NCBI GenBank assembly: GCA_008921705.1
Contig: VFFE01007653.1
Span: 531,058-595,057 of the forward strand
Direction of reading: 5' to 3'
Length of the DNA stretch: 64,000 nucleotides
DNA from: Burhinus oedicnemus
Lineage: Eukaryota > Chordata > Aves > Charadriiformes > Burhinidae
The notes beneath the pieces are model-generated. The model did not search any database, was not told the DNA's origin, and saw only the letters and a program-made list of their open reading frames with translations. The position numbers were made by a program, and so were the translations under genes. This document shows positions 12,755 to 26,918 of the stretch, piece by piece. The number at the start of each line of letters is the position of its first letter. Position 1 is the stretch's first letter.

Positions 12755-15700
12755 ACTGTGGTTTAATTACTGGACAGAATTAGATTAAACTAAGAACACA
12801 TTTGGTTCTACTTCATATTAGTCTTTTGTTTACAGCTTTGTAGATCTAGATGAAAGGATTGTGTATGCAAACTTTGTTCCCTTTTTGTAGTACTGTCAAC
12901 TCACTTTTTGAAAGACATCTTCATCTGCAAATCTGAGTTCTCTAGAAATGTCTTGCATTAATTATGAACTTAGAAAATTAACACGTTTAAACTCTGGGTT
13001 TTTTGGTACTACAGATTTCATTGTCAGTATCTACATTTTCGAAAGCTTGGATTCAGATCCTAGAAGAACAGTCTCAGACCTTGCCCTGTTTTATTTCCAA
13101 AAACAAAGCAATACTTCTCTGACATACTTGTTCTTTCAGAAGTTAAGAGCTGACATTGTTTTGGTACAAATAGCTGCTGGCCCACATTTTGGAATTATGT
13201 GGTCATCCCTAACAAGGTTGTGAATGAGTAGACCTGAAGGTACTCTGTGCATTCCGGAAAGCTCAGCCTCCTTCCTGAGACCTCTGAGCCTCCAGCGGTG
13301 TGCGACCTGGCACGTGTGCGTGTCAGACAAGGCAGCCACTGATACTATTACTTCATTCACTGGGACTGTGTGGGCAGGGGGTCCTGGTCCTGTATTAAAA
13401 AAATATGCATATCCTCGGACAAGGGGACATGAGTCCTATATGAACTGCAAAGCTGAGGACTGCAATCATAATTTTAGTAGCTGTGGCTTTTAAATGGGTT
13501 TCTAATTTACTTGAGTTAAATAAAGTTTTTCTGTTTCTGGGTTATTCTCTTTCTCTAGATAGTTGAAAGTTTATTAAAGATTAGAAAGATTCTTGAGTCT
13601 TTCTTTTCCTTAGGTGCCTCTCTGAGAAAGAATATTGGCAGAATTAGTGGTTGTTATAATCTCCTCCTGTTAAACCTTTTCAGAAGAAAGATTTCTTCCC
13701 AGAGCTTTCTCTAAAATTATGACTTTTTCAACCTTCTGGCCATAGGTCATAAAGCAAATAATCAGTAGTGGACTTGAGTGGGGAAACTGTTATGCTGGAA
13801 GGAAAAACAGGGCAGATGCAAACCATGTGTTAGAACTTCCACTGCACTGTTTGGAGGACTTTCTTTGGACAAGAAAGATTGGGATAACGAAGTTTCAAAC
13901 ATTCACAAAATTATTAAATTCATTAACACTGTTAAATACAATTTAAAAATAAACATTGAAGAAGTCATAGTTTTTCAACTGCAGTCAGCACAATATATAA
14001 TAGATTGATAACTTTTTAGGCAAAATGTCTTAGTAGCTTATCCTTGTCTTTGTAAGAATGACATCCTAACCAAGAAGTGTTTTATATGGCAAGACCATTT
14101 TTTCAGTTGTACAAGGCAAAAGTGAATCTTTTATTTGTGTTCTTGTCTGAAATAACAGAACACAGTGGAGAGAAACAAAAGGGCAAAAAATCTCAGCCAG
14201 TTCTTCTCTTCTTAAATGTCGCCTTATCTAGCTGTTGATCAGCCGGACAAGACTTTGCAGGACTGAGTTTATTTACATATCTAGAAGTTGCTTAAACAGC
14301 AAAAATAAATTTCAACATTTTATAACTTCATATTCCAGAGACAGAAGTGTGCCTCTTGCTGTGTTTTGTAAAAGTGCCAGGGTATTTTGAATGCTAGCCC
14401 AAGTTAGATAATAGTTATGAAATATGTGCCTATGAGCATGGAACATTTTAAAAGATATTATTACAGCCAACTTTTAATGTCAGTAGTGGTCTTTAACAAT
14501 GTTTGCAATATCAAATATAACAGTTTTCTGAATTGTTAAAATTGTATATAAATATCAAAGAAAAAAACTTAGTATTGAAATATTTCCAGATCTAAATCTT
14601 TCTGAAATTGTCTATAAATGAATCAATTATTTTTGTGTAAATTTTCACATATTCTTAGAGAATTTTTTTTTTTTTGTGTGTAGTATTTTCATAGGTAATT
14701 TAAGGTGGGAATTAAAAGAGAATAAGAATTCAGAATGGTCTTTGCAACCCAGTATGTTTTCTTTTTTAAACTTCCCTTGGACATGTAACAGAAACCAAAC
14801 CAACCACCTTTCAGTTACATGTAAAATGCTGACAGCAGAACAAAAATGCTGACTCTAGTTTTTCTTGGTTTCATGCAAACACACTGAAATACAGACCAGA
14901 TGGTCTCTAAGCAACCAATAGTGAGCACATTCTGTTATACATGCTGCTTAAATTAAGTAATATCAAATAATAACTGCTGCAGTTTGGATTTATTTTTACT
15001 GTAAATGTCTATAAAATCATTAAATATATTTTTCCTATACAGGATACTGTAAACCTATATTGGCACAAGGACATTATTTATACAAAGCAAAACACCAAAT
15101 GCAATTTAATACATGTACTCTAATTTTATCTGTGACCAGCTTCAACACAGACTTAAAATAATTTAAAGTTAAATTAGTCCTCGTATAACTGTTTCTTAAT
15201 TTCTTGAATATGCTCAAGTTTCAGGCATGTGCAAAATAGATTCAAGGTGTGGCATAGACATACTCTTCCAAAGAGCTCATGATTTCTGTGAGAAATACGA
15301 CGCCATAGTGAAAAGGCAACTTGAACAACTGTGTTTGGAGAAGAGGTAGTTACCATAAAATGTAGACAATGTGACTCTGAATCTACTGAAGTAGCAAAAT
15401 TTCCATGACTATAGCAAGCCCAGGATTTTACGCAAGCTTACACAAAATGGAAGTCCAAGTTGTTGTTCTCTAGCCATTGTGAGACATGGCCATTCTATGG
15501 CCATTCTAAGAAGAGTATGTTGTGTGCAGTAATTTAAACAAGAAGGTTGAGGGGATATGAAATTTGATGGGATGTTTTTTCCCTGCACACAGGATCTGCA
15601 TGAGAAGTACAAAATGCTTAAGAAAGAAACAAAAAATTGGTGAATGAAGCAGCGTTTATTATCAGACTGAAAACTGTTTGACAAACTAATAGATATGGTG

Positions 15701-18700
15701 GAGATGAAAATGTCTTAGAGGAGAGAGAATGGAATTTATCTAGAAAGTATAAATTTCATACAAGAAGGGGCCATACGTAGGGACATACAAATGGAATGAT
15801 ACTGTTGAAGTTGTGAGCCAGAAAGACATGGCAGACTTTTTGCCTTGGAAGTGGTGATACCAGTCAAGTCCAGTGGTGAATAAAGGTCTGATCATGTTTT
15901 GGCACTCTGGACAGAATAATTCTTAGAAATTCTATCCCAGTGAAAGTAATGATACTCAGCTGTAGCAAGGCGGACTTGGACAAAATTAAGGATCAAGGCT
16001 GAAATTATTTTAGGATAGCATGAATAAGTGAGAGTGCTATCCATGTGACATAAAAACTTATGAGATAATGCTCATTTAAAGCTCAGTTTTAACATTTTGC
16101 TTGTGGGGGAATACCGGAAAATTATATGAGAAACATGGCTAGGTAAAATAAGGAAATAATTTAATACAGAAAACTGCATAATGGCTCCTCAACACAAACC
16201 TGGTGTTTAAAACTATTTAGGAATAGATTTAAGATAGTAGATAAGAAAGAAGTTGTCAAAAAAAGAGGGTTACAGAATTAGCTTTGGAGAAGATGCAGGG
16301 TAAAACTGAGAGACGTAAAGATTTCAGTTGAGCAGCAGAGTTGAAATGTGAGAAGAGACGATGCTGAGTGTGAAAGAATTTTTAGAGTCAAGGAGTAGTT
16401 TCTGGCTTCAAAATCTGTCAAAGCTCAAGGAGAATAAAAATAAGATTTGGCCAGGAGGAGGTCATTTGAAGCATTGGTTGATATAAGAGCAAATTAAACA
16501 ATGAAAATCTGTGAGGTTTAGACCAACACAATTACAGCTATTTAGAGGACAAAACTCATAATTGATGTAACATCTTTTAACTTCTGTACTTTACAACTGA
16601 GACATAATTTATTTTATAGCTGGTAACAATCACGACCATGTAGCTCTTCTTATGAAGAATATGTAAATCTAACCTTTCTAAAAAGCTACTGTGACAAAGT
16701 TTTAGTTACTTGAACAGTCATATTCCTCTAAAGGAAAATTTATTTAGAAGAAAAGTTACTTTCAATGAGTTGTTTGATTTATAAAAGAGTGGAGAGAAAA
16801 GTTTCATATTTCTTCAAAGAAGTGTCAGTTTAATATTTAGGTTTTATTGTGTTTGAAAAAGTGAAACTTTAAAAAAAAATCAAATTGAGAGGTACCTGGT
16901 TATCTGTATTCTTTTAAAGATACTCTTTTGTCAGAAAAGTAATGAGTTAAGTCCAGGCCCCTTAATTGATTTGAACTGTTCCTTGTTGTCAATGAAAATT
17001 ATCTGTAGTAGTACATGAGTAATAGACTTGCAGACATGTCAGTCACAGAAGGGGAATGAACAGGTAGAACTTCGCATTGCAATTTTACATTTTTTTTTTT
17101 TAGGAAATGTAGTGGTGTAAGATTGATGAACACCCTTTATTTAAAAAAAAACAACCACAAACCCAAACAATAAACCCAAAAAACAAGGTCAAGAAAGAGA
17201 AAGACTTGATGCCTTTCCTCTTTTTTTAATTAAAGATTCTTTCTTCTGCATTTAACACAGCAGCAAATGTCTAGAAGGAAGTTAGCTGGATTGGATTCAA
17301 TGGTTAAAAATAGAAATAGCTTTGCTTATCAACTACTGAAGAAAAGCTTCAAGAAAAAAGAGAAGATCGATTTGCTATATTAGAAGGCTATCATTAGAGT
17401 ATGTGAAAGGAAAATACTAGCTAAGTATCAAGTAAAACTTTTCTAGTTTCAGAATTGCTGTCCTACATATAAATATGTCTCTATGGAAACCTATATAATA
17501 TGCTGACCTATGATATATTTTTTGGAATTTGATAACACACAAAGTATCTGTTTTACTCATAGAAGGGCAAAGAGGAAAGATGCACATTGTCCGTTTCCAA
17601 TGTGGCACTGCATTGGCAATACTGAAATGCTCGCATCCAATTTATGCAGTTTGTACATTCATAACAACATGAAGTTTCTGGCTATCGTTATCTCTGATGG
17701 TATTTAACAGTCAGTATAGCTGTCAGTTTCTTTGAGATTTATTCTGCAACATGCTTTTCTTATGCCTGGAACATTGTCTTATAAGGGAAAATTCAAACAG
17801 ATAAAAATGAAATAAAGAGTTCAGATAGAACTAGCACATTAGCCCTAAATTAGAATCAGTGAGCATGAGACCACACTGTATCTCCCCTTCCAGATGTCTG
17901 GGTATTCAGGAGAAGTCAGTCTTACATAAGTTTTAAGTGGTAGGCATAGCTGATGTACTATATATATATATTCCTTTCGATCGCTTTAGTTTTTCCCCAC
18001 TCCGGGGAGGAAGAGGTGAGAGGACAAAGGTGTAGCTTTTTTGAACCATGATAGTTACTACATTAGTTACGGACTAGGGAGTTGATGTCTTGACATTGTT
18101 CATCTCTCATGCTATCCAAATATGATAAGATGTGAAGCCAAACATGAAAATATTTTGAAATTTACATTTCTATAAAGGCAGAACTTTTAATCCTATCTAC
18201 ATGCAGTTTAACTGCTACAAGTAAGAGACTGAAGAGGAAAAAAAAAGGCCATGTTATAGAAGCTTATAGTTTTTAGGCTGGTACTATAAGATTTATCAAG
18301 TACATCTTGAATCGCCCAAAAAGGTTTCTAATGTAAAATAAGCAGGCAGCCATAGTCCACAGAAAGATAGATAGACAGCTGTGAGAGGCAGTTCTCTGTC
18401 TTAAAATAGATGTCTGAATCATGGAAATAGACTACCCCAGCAAGTACCTATCAGAGGATCCTACAGCAGGAGCCTAGCTGAGTAGTTTAAATCAGCAACC
18501 GAAACTTCCAGCAGCTCGAGGCTAGTGAGAAAACTCCTTTCTTAGTGTGCCTTGTTTAGCTCTCAGTGAATAATTCATGGCAAGTAATGTACTCTTAATT
18601 TAACCTTCATTTGTGCTCATAGAATGCTCTCCAGTAAGTTGCCACAGTTTTAAACACATAGCTTTTTTCTTTTAATTACTGTTTTGAGTTTTGACAATTT

Positions 18701-20026
18701 TGTGTTAAAAATCAAGCAAATGTCATACTTCTGAGTATTCATATAAAATGCTCGCTTTTTTCTTTCTTCTCCCTGTACCAGCTAGATTAAGTCTTTGGAG
18801 TTTTCCGTACCATACTTGGAGATAAACAAGATTAGAGAATTTTATACACATTCAAGTGGATTTTTTGAAACACAAATGCCTTAGAGGTGTAGTTCCTCTT
18901 CAAGAAAGGATTGGTAGTATAATGAATAATTTAGACTTAATTTTACTTCCTCACATTTTTCTGAAGGACTTAGAAGTATGGATGATGTCATTCTACCAAA
19001 CAAGAGTCTTACCAGTGTCTGACATTAGGCTCATGGTCCAATAGCTGCGGATGCCAAGTTTCCAGTGAAGAACATGGGGAAATCCACTCTCTTGTTTTGT
19101 AGAGAACTGTGCTGTTACACTAATGTAAATACCCCACCTCAAATTTATTTTCAGGAACACTTCCTGATAGTAAAAGTTGATTGCTTCACTGCTTCCAAAA
19201 AGACAAAATCATTACTGAAGCATACTCATTTTAGAGTATGTGTAGTTGGAGAATACAGCTTTGCAGTTAATGGAAGATTTTTGTCCTACACAAGACAAAG
19301 TTGAAAAAAAGTTCTTTGCTATATAAGCATAGATAACATACTTAAAATTTAAGTGTGTGTGTAAATTTTCAGGTTGTATGTATAAGTTTTGTCTTTTTGA
19401 AATAGTGGTATATTTTATATTCTTGAAATATATGCGTAGTCTTCTTGAAATAGTGGTGTTCCTAAGTATCTTCCGGATGTCTCTCCTTAATCTCCTGCTT
19501 TTGCGTGAGTAATATTCAGCAGAACTATCCCATTCTTCTGAACAGGATGCTGATGAAAGAGAAGTTATCCTACAAAATATCATTGTTCCCAAAGTAGTAA
19601 GCCTGACACTTAACTAACTTTGTCCAGGACCAGCCCTAATTATGAGATCTTTGTAAAAGGATTACAGTTCTCTCTTGCTTTTCCTAGCAGCCACTGCTTC
19701 ATTAAGAAAAGAGAAAAATATGTTAGTCTTTACCTTTTTTTAGCCAAAAAGACTGACATATTGCACTTGGAAGACATAGCTACTGCTTAACTTTGTACTG
19801 ACTTAAGTATGAGCCACTGATGTTTCCTTTTTAAGCAACTATTTAGCTAAGAAATTGTAGTGCAAGTTTGTATGGAGCAAATAGTTGAAAAACGTAAGGC
19901 CTGATGGAAACACGAATAGATTTTCCCTTTAACAGTGTCATTAGTGCTGTAATTATTGCAGTATGTCCATTTAGAGCTGACAAAAAGACTACATCCTTAT
20001 AATACAAACCATATTTTTATAGTTTT

Positions 20027-20056
20027 TATATATATATGTATATGTATACACACATG
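20027..20056. repeat. TA/TG/CA alternating simple repeat
   Basis: Thirty bases alternate pyrimidine and purine without a break, built of TA steps followed by GTATACACACATG. It is a degenerate (TA)n/(CA)n microsatellite in an intron. Confidence 0.8.
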
Positions 20057-23000
20057 GTTAAATATCTAGGGGGATTTTTTACATCTTATTTTAAAAAAAG
20101 AGAAAATCAGCCTGACACACTAGGCAGCCTTGGCTCAGCTCAAGTCCAGAGTCTTCCAGTGGGCTAGTAGTTAATTTTAGGCCATTCACTATTACCCAGT
20201 ATTAGTCTGACATTAGCAGGTACCTTTTATTCCAACCTTAATGCTAGATGTAACCATAGACCACAGCCATAGCTCATAGCACGAGCTCACACTGTTTTCG
20301 TAGAATATGTTTGTCAAAAAAAAATATTCTACACAGGTGCTAGATCTATTCTGATAAAGCTTTATTTCTACAACCAAGTCTACGTGGACCAGCAAATTGT
20401 CAGTTAGTACAGAATTTGCTAATCTCTGATTGCATAACTGACTGAATCAAATGAAAATTGGCCCAGAATAAAGGCAGAGAGATACATTTTAAGCCTAGCA
20501 TATACCAAGAACCTGGCTTTGCTATGTGAGGGAGCGAGGCACTGTTAAGACCTCTCTCCAAGAAATGCCTCGTTTGCTGCTCACGGTACAGCTCAGGCAG
20601 TAGCACTTGGCAGTTTCAAAGGGTACCAAGACTGAATATCCTCGGACAAGAAATCATAGGGTGTCTTCACGTAAGGCCCTCCTTGCCATTCTGCCTATGA
20701 GGAGTTTTGCAGGCTTGAGTCTGGGTAAAGCCTCTGTAGAGCACATAGTAACTTTATTTACACTGTAATCACTGAGCAAATATACCTTATTTATTCATAA
20801 GTCAGGTAGCTTGATCCTGGTAGCTAAATGTAAATGAATATAGAAACACTTTGACAACATATGTTGTTATTTCCTCTGTGCCATTTCGTTTGCCTTTTTC
20901 CATTCTTAAGAATTCTAAACTGTAATTATTATTATATTTTTCTGTTATTTTACTTATGCAGTTATGTATACCTATTCCCACTTTGATAAAGTTGCTCCAG
21001 TCAAAAGGGTTATATGCTGTTACCTAGAAATGAACAGCAGAGTTTAATTCTCTGGCATTCTGTCAATACCCTATGAAAGAATCTTTTGTAAATCATTTGC
21101 TATGGTGAGCCATGGCAAAATCTTCTGGTGAGTCAAAATTTTCCTTCTGTAATTCTCTGGCTTAATGCTTGTTATTGAAAGATGTCTCCTCTGAACCTAC
21201 ACCTGCATTACTAGTTCTCAAACCCACCCATGCGGGTAATGTAAGAACATCTTGTTAATCTTTTCTGTCCTTCAGTCTTGTTCCACAGTACAGGACATAA
21301 GAGGATAAACTAGTGATGTGGATGAACTAGGATGAACTGTGCAACTCACAGTTTAGCAAAACTAACTGGTACGGGGCTTAGCCCGTGAGAAAATGTTTCC
21401 TATTGTAGAGTATGTGCACCTAGAGATTGGAAAGCTTGGGTTCGGATCTCAGCGCATATTGTTTGTATATTGAAAGCTGTATTTCATATAAACATGTAGA
21501 CTGGCAAGCATATATGAAGAAAAGAAAGGAAAGAGGCAAAGTGTGCCCAAGACCAGATGCAATAGTGGCTAAGCAATGCCAGGGTTAGTGAGTGAATGAG
21601 CCCAGCTCCAGGTTTTTAGAGATACTTTAATAATCCTTTCTGAAATAGATTTATGACAAAACTAAGGTTGCACATCAAGAAGCAGCAGATTGTTGTATAC
21701 CTTTCATTTGCTAATGTGCATTCCAAACAACATACTTAAGAGCCTAGTCATTCTTTAGGTGTTAAGACTTGATGTTAGGCTTCCAGGATTCTGTTTCTTT
21801 TGATAGCCAGTGTCCGTGTGTGTCCTAAAGCAATGCCTATTTGCTAGAAATTCCTGAATTTTTCACTGCAGTAAAGTGATATCAAGTGTTGGGGGTTTAA
21901 CTTATTACGATGTTAAACTTGAGTCTTATCAGACTACACGGGCTTTCCACTTTGTCTTAAAAATGAAGACTGTGAATCTATTTCTTCAGCTTGTACGCAA
22001 CAACGTGGCACCTGTTGCATGTTTTCAGCCCTTTGATGTCCAAGTGCTTTTCAAGCAGCATGATGTGCCTTATCCCTGTTTTACAAACAAGGAAGCCAAA
22101 ACTCAGAATGTTTCAGCAAATTTTTTTTACTCTCAAGACAAAGATGTTCCCAAGCATAGAACAGAACAGTCAGTCTTGCGCCTCATTCCTTAAGCTATAC
22201 TTTTTCCAGTTCATTTTAATCTTCAATTTTGTGCAATGTAACACTGTTTCAATTCAATTAGTTACTAATTGGAAGGTGAGTAACTGAGATGCAGGCATCC
22301 TCAAAGTGGGTTGAATCCTGCACACATTTTATTATTGATGTTTTAATTACTTCTCTATCTTTTCTTCCTTAGACAGCTTAACTATACAGCCAAAACCTCA
22401 GTTGACAGATACATGCAGATAAGAAATCTTGTTGCTTTTCTTGCCACTTTTATTGTTAGTGTATTTAGCAGTACTGAATGACTCCATCTTGTAGTATTTT
22501 CATCAATTTAAAATATTTCCTTCCTTATTTTCATTATGCAATCAACACTTGTCTAAACTGTGGTGGTATACCAACATGAGCTCAGTTTGAGAGCCTTAAT
22601 TCCTGCCACCCTAAAAAAGGATTCAAAAAAGGAAAAGAAAGATTTTTTTTAAGTTACAAAATTGGACGTACAAACCATATGCTACAAATGCCTGTAGCAT
22701 TTGTCTCAAATACATGCTTGTATTTATGTACTATGTCTACTATATGTGCATCTATAAAGGCATGCATATCTTTTTATAAACATGTAGTGTGCAATAATGA
22801 ATATGCTTATATTTGTCTTCTTTATAGTACTTCAAATATATATTTGTCCATAATTTTCATCTTGGCATTTGGGATTTAATAATATTAAATGCAGTAGTTC
22901 TTACTTATAAATTAGTATTCTGAGAAAAAAAGTGTTTCCTATTACCATAGATACATTTCCAGCTTCTGATGTGTAAATCTTAGCTTTTATAATAAAGTTG

Positions 23001-23417
23001 GATCTGACACTGTGATTTCTTATGACTTTGAGAAGTTTCATTTACTTCTTTTCCTGAAGGTTTTTTACTGGTTGTTTTAACAATTAATTAATTGATATCA
23101 CAATTTTCCATTGCTATCAGAGTGGAATGCCCATTTCTCTCTCTATTCTCGTAATTTCTCCTAATTTCTCTCTCTTTTAATTCCTCAAATTATGCAAAAT
23201 TGGGAGTTTATATTATTTGACCACATACCAAGGCCTGGGGCCTAAAATATATGCTGTGTCATCTTCTATGACCACAGTGGATTGGTATGCTCTTACCTTT
23301 ATTTAAATCTTAGATAAAACTGCCATTGATATTAATGGTAGCACAACAGGTTTTATGTATGAATTGAAAGCTATTGCCTACTACCAAAGTTGGTCTAATA
23401 ATTTCCTTAGAAACTTC

Positions 23418-24163
23418 CTAAGCACAAATACAGGCTGGATGGAGAATGGATTGAGAGCATCCCTGAGGAGAAGGGCTTGGGCGTGTTGGTTGATGAGAAG
23501 CTCAACATGAACCAGTGATGTGCGCTCACAGTCCAGAAAGCCAACTGCATCCTGGGCTGCATCAAAAGAAAGGTGGCCAGCAGGTCGAGGGAGGTGATTC
23601 TGCCCCTCTACTCCACTCTACTGAGACTCCGCCTGGACTACTGCGTTCAGCTCTGGAGTCCTCAGCACAAGAAGGACATGGACCTGTTGGAACGAGTCCA
23701 GAGGAGAGCCACAAAAATGATCAGAGGGCTGGAGCACCTCTCCTGTGAAGACAGACTGGGAGAGCTGGGATTCAGCCTGGAGAAGAGAAGGCTCTGGGGA
23801 TACATTATAGCAGCCTTTCAGTACCTAAAGAGGGCCTACAGGAAAGGTGGGGAAGGACTCTTTATCAGGTGGTGAAGTGATAGGATGAGCGGTAACAGTT
23901 TTAAACTCAAAGAGGGTAGATTTAGATTAGATATTAGGAAGAAATGCTTTACTGTGAGGGTGGTGAGACACTGGAACGGGCTGCCCAGAGAAGTTGAGAG
24001 GGGTTGTGGATGCCCCATCCCTGGTAGTGTTCAAGGACAGGTTGGATGGGGCTTTGAGTAACATGGTCTACTGGGAGGTGTCCCTGCCCACAGCAGGGGT
24101 GTTGGAACTAGATGATCTTTAAAGTCTCTTCCAACTCAAACCATTCTATGATTCTATGATTCT
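23418..24163 (+). mobile_element. CR1 LINE fragment, 5'-truncated, sense orientation
   Basis: This is a truncated non-LTR retrotransposon of the avian CR1 family. Its 5' part encodes the end of the ORF2 reverse transcriptase in shifted and stop-broken frames: HKYRL-like residues first, then [18 protein letters not shown] followed by a LEKRR segment. Its 3' part carries the usual CR1 trailer (GTTGGAACTAGATGATCTTTAAAG) and ends in ATTCTATG-type repeats at 24144-24163. An early in-frame stop near 23517 and further breaks make it inactive. The catalytic core and everything upstream are missing, as expected from 5' truncation at insertion. It lies in the intron upstream of the D9 exon, in the same orientation as PDE4D. 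Confidence 0.95.
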
Positions 24164-26514
24164 CTAGAACAGGTTTGTCTTTCTCGTACTGACTATCAGA
24201 TCCCTGGGTTCCCTACAAAAATCTTTTCTCGCTGATGGAGCTGAGAAATCACAGACAACTGGTTTTTGCTTTGCATGCAGCTTGTAATATATGAATCCAG
24301 ATGAAAAATTAAGGGTTTTTTTGATTGCTTATTGTTGCTCTTTTTTATGCCTCCTTTTCTCAAACTCTCCTTTTTTTGTTTAGCTTTACCAAAGTCAATT
24401 TTTGAATTTCACATAAAACTAACATTTCCTGGAGGCCTTTGAGCTCACCTTCTCTACTGATACATTCCTTTTTGCAGGAAGCCTGTGCTTCTTAGGTTGA
24501 TACCTGAGGACAGCTCTGATTTGACTGCTTGGAATATGGTTGCAATACCATAGTCTTCTTGTTGCTAATTAATATATATTTCTCAACAGTACCTGGTCTG
24601 AAATTGGCAGGCACTTGGAGGGCAGGTTTTTATTTCTAAGGACCTGATGAAGGAGACCAAAAAAGGAAAGTGAATTAAGCAATAGGTGTTAGTATTTACC
24701 TCCATTGGTGATCTGCATCTCCATCAGATTTTTTTTCTGAATCTGCACTGGAAAACCCTACCTTAATTATATAAATAATACCTGTAACTATAGTGTATTT
24801 CTATTGTATAGTAATATTTAGTATATAAATACACTACAGTATATTTCTAGTTATATTTCTATTAACTACAAGTAAGAGGCAGCATCTTGACTGATACGCT
24901 TTTGAGAACAAACCATCCTGAGCTATCTACTGTGCGGCACAGCAGAAGTGATTCTTTGAATATTCCATTTCAGTATGGTATTGTGAAACTACTTAGAAAC
25001 TTTATTCTGTTTCATTTTGTGTACCTTCATTGATATCTGAATAATGTTGATATTTATCAATAGTAAATAACTGAACTTAAAAAAAGCTTTAAAATGGCCA
25101 GCACCTCTATTTCATATGATTTTTATTTTCCTTCATGACCTATTCTATCTGTTCAAGGAATAAAAAAGATTCACAACATGGTGCCTGATTTATGTCCACT
25201 TCTATAGACATGTGACCTGCACAGTGACAGACCCAACTGTTACTAAAGGTCCCATGACTGTATGACCCTTTGAGCTAAATTTACAACAGATGCTTTTTCC
25301 ACTCTTTGAAGTTAACTTTTATGATTCCACAGGACTCTTACAAAAGGTTCTGCGTTAATGACTAGGTGATATTTGAAAGATAGGTGCCAGAAAACATGAA
25401 GAACAGAGTGCTTAGCAAGAAATCTTATTAACATTCCTTTTGCACTTGTGGAGCACTTTCTATGCAAATGACTGGCATAAGTCTCCAGGGCAGTTAGGAT
25501 CTTTCCTGTTGATACACAATGTAGTTGGTAATGCATTTTATTGTACTGTTATAAAATGAAGTGCAAAGGTTCTTGAGAGCTTTACACACTTTACGCACAT
25601 TCCTATTTGATTTTTGATATTTTAACACATAGCCTGTTTATCATGTTTTTCTTCTATTTGCCAAGTCTATATAAATTTGATAAATACAATTTTTAGTGCT
25701 TGCTTTCATTATTAACCTAGCTGCACTACCATCAAAAGTAATACACTGTAACACTTGTAAAGACTGTACAAAGGAATGGCGATTATGCATGTAACCACTT
25801 GTTGAGCAATAACTTTGCTCTTTCAGTTTAAAAACAATTCTAACACAATTCAGAGCAAATTCAAAATGTTTAATTTAAGTGGTATGTCCACTATCCAGTT
25901 CTCTGCATTTTTTTTCCTCTTCTAACACTGAAATTGCCAAATATGCTTACATTAATATTTCCTAAAAGGAATTAACTCTCAAAGATTTTATGATAAGTTT
26001 TTGGCTAGAAACTGTAAATAGAAGTTTGTTTGTAATGCGTAAGCTATCAATGTAATTATTGTAATGGGAAAAGATCTCTTTCTGCAGTATAGTAGAGAGG
26101 ATATCATGTTAGAGTTCTTTAACTGAGGTATTTTGTCCTTCAGTGATTTATAACAATAGCTGTCTGTATGAGTGTTTGACTTTAACAGTCAACAAGGAAT
26201 TTTGTTTTTACTTAACTTCCCCACAGTGTTTTGAATGTCTTTCAGACAGGGAATACTTTCTGTTTTGTGAAGTTAGAGAATAGTACTTGTTCACAGTATC
26301 TAGGCAAGGATTAGAGGAAAAAGAAAGGGAAGAATTACATTTCTAGGTAAGGCTTTTAGTTAACTTGGAATGAAAAATCTTTGTTCCTTTCTTTACTCCA
26401 CTGAGACTGATTTATCTAACACGTCTCTAAGTGGAAATTCCCTGCAAACTCACTAGTGTTACTGTAACTTACATTCATCTTTTCCTTTCATTTATTACCC
26501 ATCAGTATTGTTCC
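24164..26514 (+). other. PDE4D: PDE4D upstream intron, block 3 (no gene seen)
   Basis: AT-rich non-coding DNA between the CR1 copy and the region just upstream of the D9 exon. It includes a short TA-rich segment around 24765-24870 with repeated TATAGT/AGTATAT words. I see no exon, RNA gene or recognisable transposon. Confidence 0.5.
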
Positions 26515-26538
26515 TTTTTTTTTAAAAAAAAAAAAAAA
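26515..26538. repeat. T9A15 homopolymer pair
   Basis: Nine T followed directly by fifteen A, about 380 bp upstream of the D9 start codon. Poly(dA:dT) tracts like this tend to exclude nucleosomes, so a promoter-flanking role is possible. The tract alone does not show one. Confidence 0.85.
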
Positions 26539-26918
26539 GTGATTGACCTTTAAACCTGTTGTTATCAAACTGCAAGAAAGAGATAGAGACTCTTTTCAGC
26601 TGCCTTCCTTCCCATGTGACCTGCAGGGAGAATAGATTCAAAATAGACTAGTTCCTCCCAGGGCAATACAAGACAGAAGAGAAAAGCACTGTCATTTCCG
26701 AACAGCACAGTGCTAGAGTAAATTCAGCATGAAAAAGGAAGGAGTTGCATCGTGTTAGAATTCTTCCTCCACAGCCTGGATTATTACAGGAGACGGATTT
26801 CAAGGGTTTTAAAAAGCAGAGGATTTAAAAACATTCTTTGAAATGGAGTGCTTTGAGAATGAGCTTTGTAAGGACAACTGATGTTTGACTGCTAGAAATA
26901 CTGAAGAAATTTTTCAAA
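26539..26918 (+). promoter_or_regulatory. PDE4D: Putative PDE4D9 promoter and 5' UTR
   Basis: The D9 exon is a first coding exon, so its transcription start should lie in this stretch (inference from known PDE4D isoform structure). The stretch is not a CpG island. TTTTAAAAAGC near 26807 and ATTTAAAAAC near 26824 are the only TATA-like words close to a plausible start position. An in-frame TGA at 26886-26888 separates any upstream reading frame from the chosen ATG, so the D9 coding start is well bounded. The actual start site cannot be fixed from sequence. Confidence 0.4.

Larger units (their letters stand above)
8182..23417 (+). other. PDE4D: PDE4D upstream intron, block 2 (no gene seen)
   Basis: About 15 kb of AT-rich intron with no exon or transposon that I can name. 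It holds a C10T10 homopyrimidine run (11498-11517), a pyrimidine-rich stretch ending in a C11 run (12744-12754), a small CpG-bearing patch around 13251-13325, and a clearly purine-rich stretch from about 15.6 to 16.5 kb. It also holds a (TA)n run near 17.96 kb, a 30-bp alternating purine-pyrimidine run (20027-20056), and overlapping small inverted repeats at 22680-22704. Open frames here are short, overlap on both strands, and have no recognisable domains. Confidence 0.55.

Noticed and set aside
13409..20650. Shared 15-mer ATATCCTCGGACAAG near 13.41 kb and 20.64 kb
   Set aside because: A 15-base match is expected by chance in a window of this size, and the flanks do not align.
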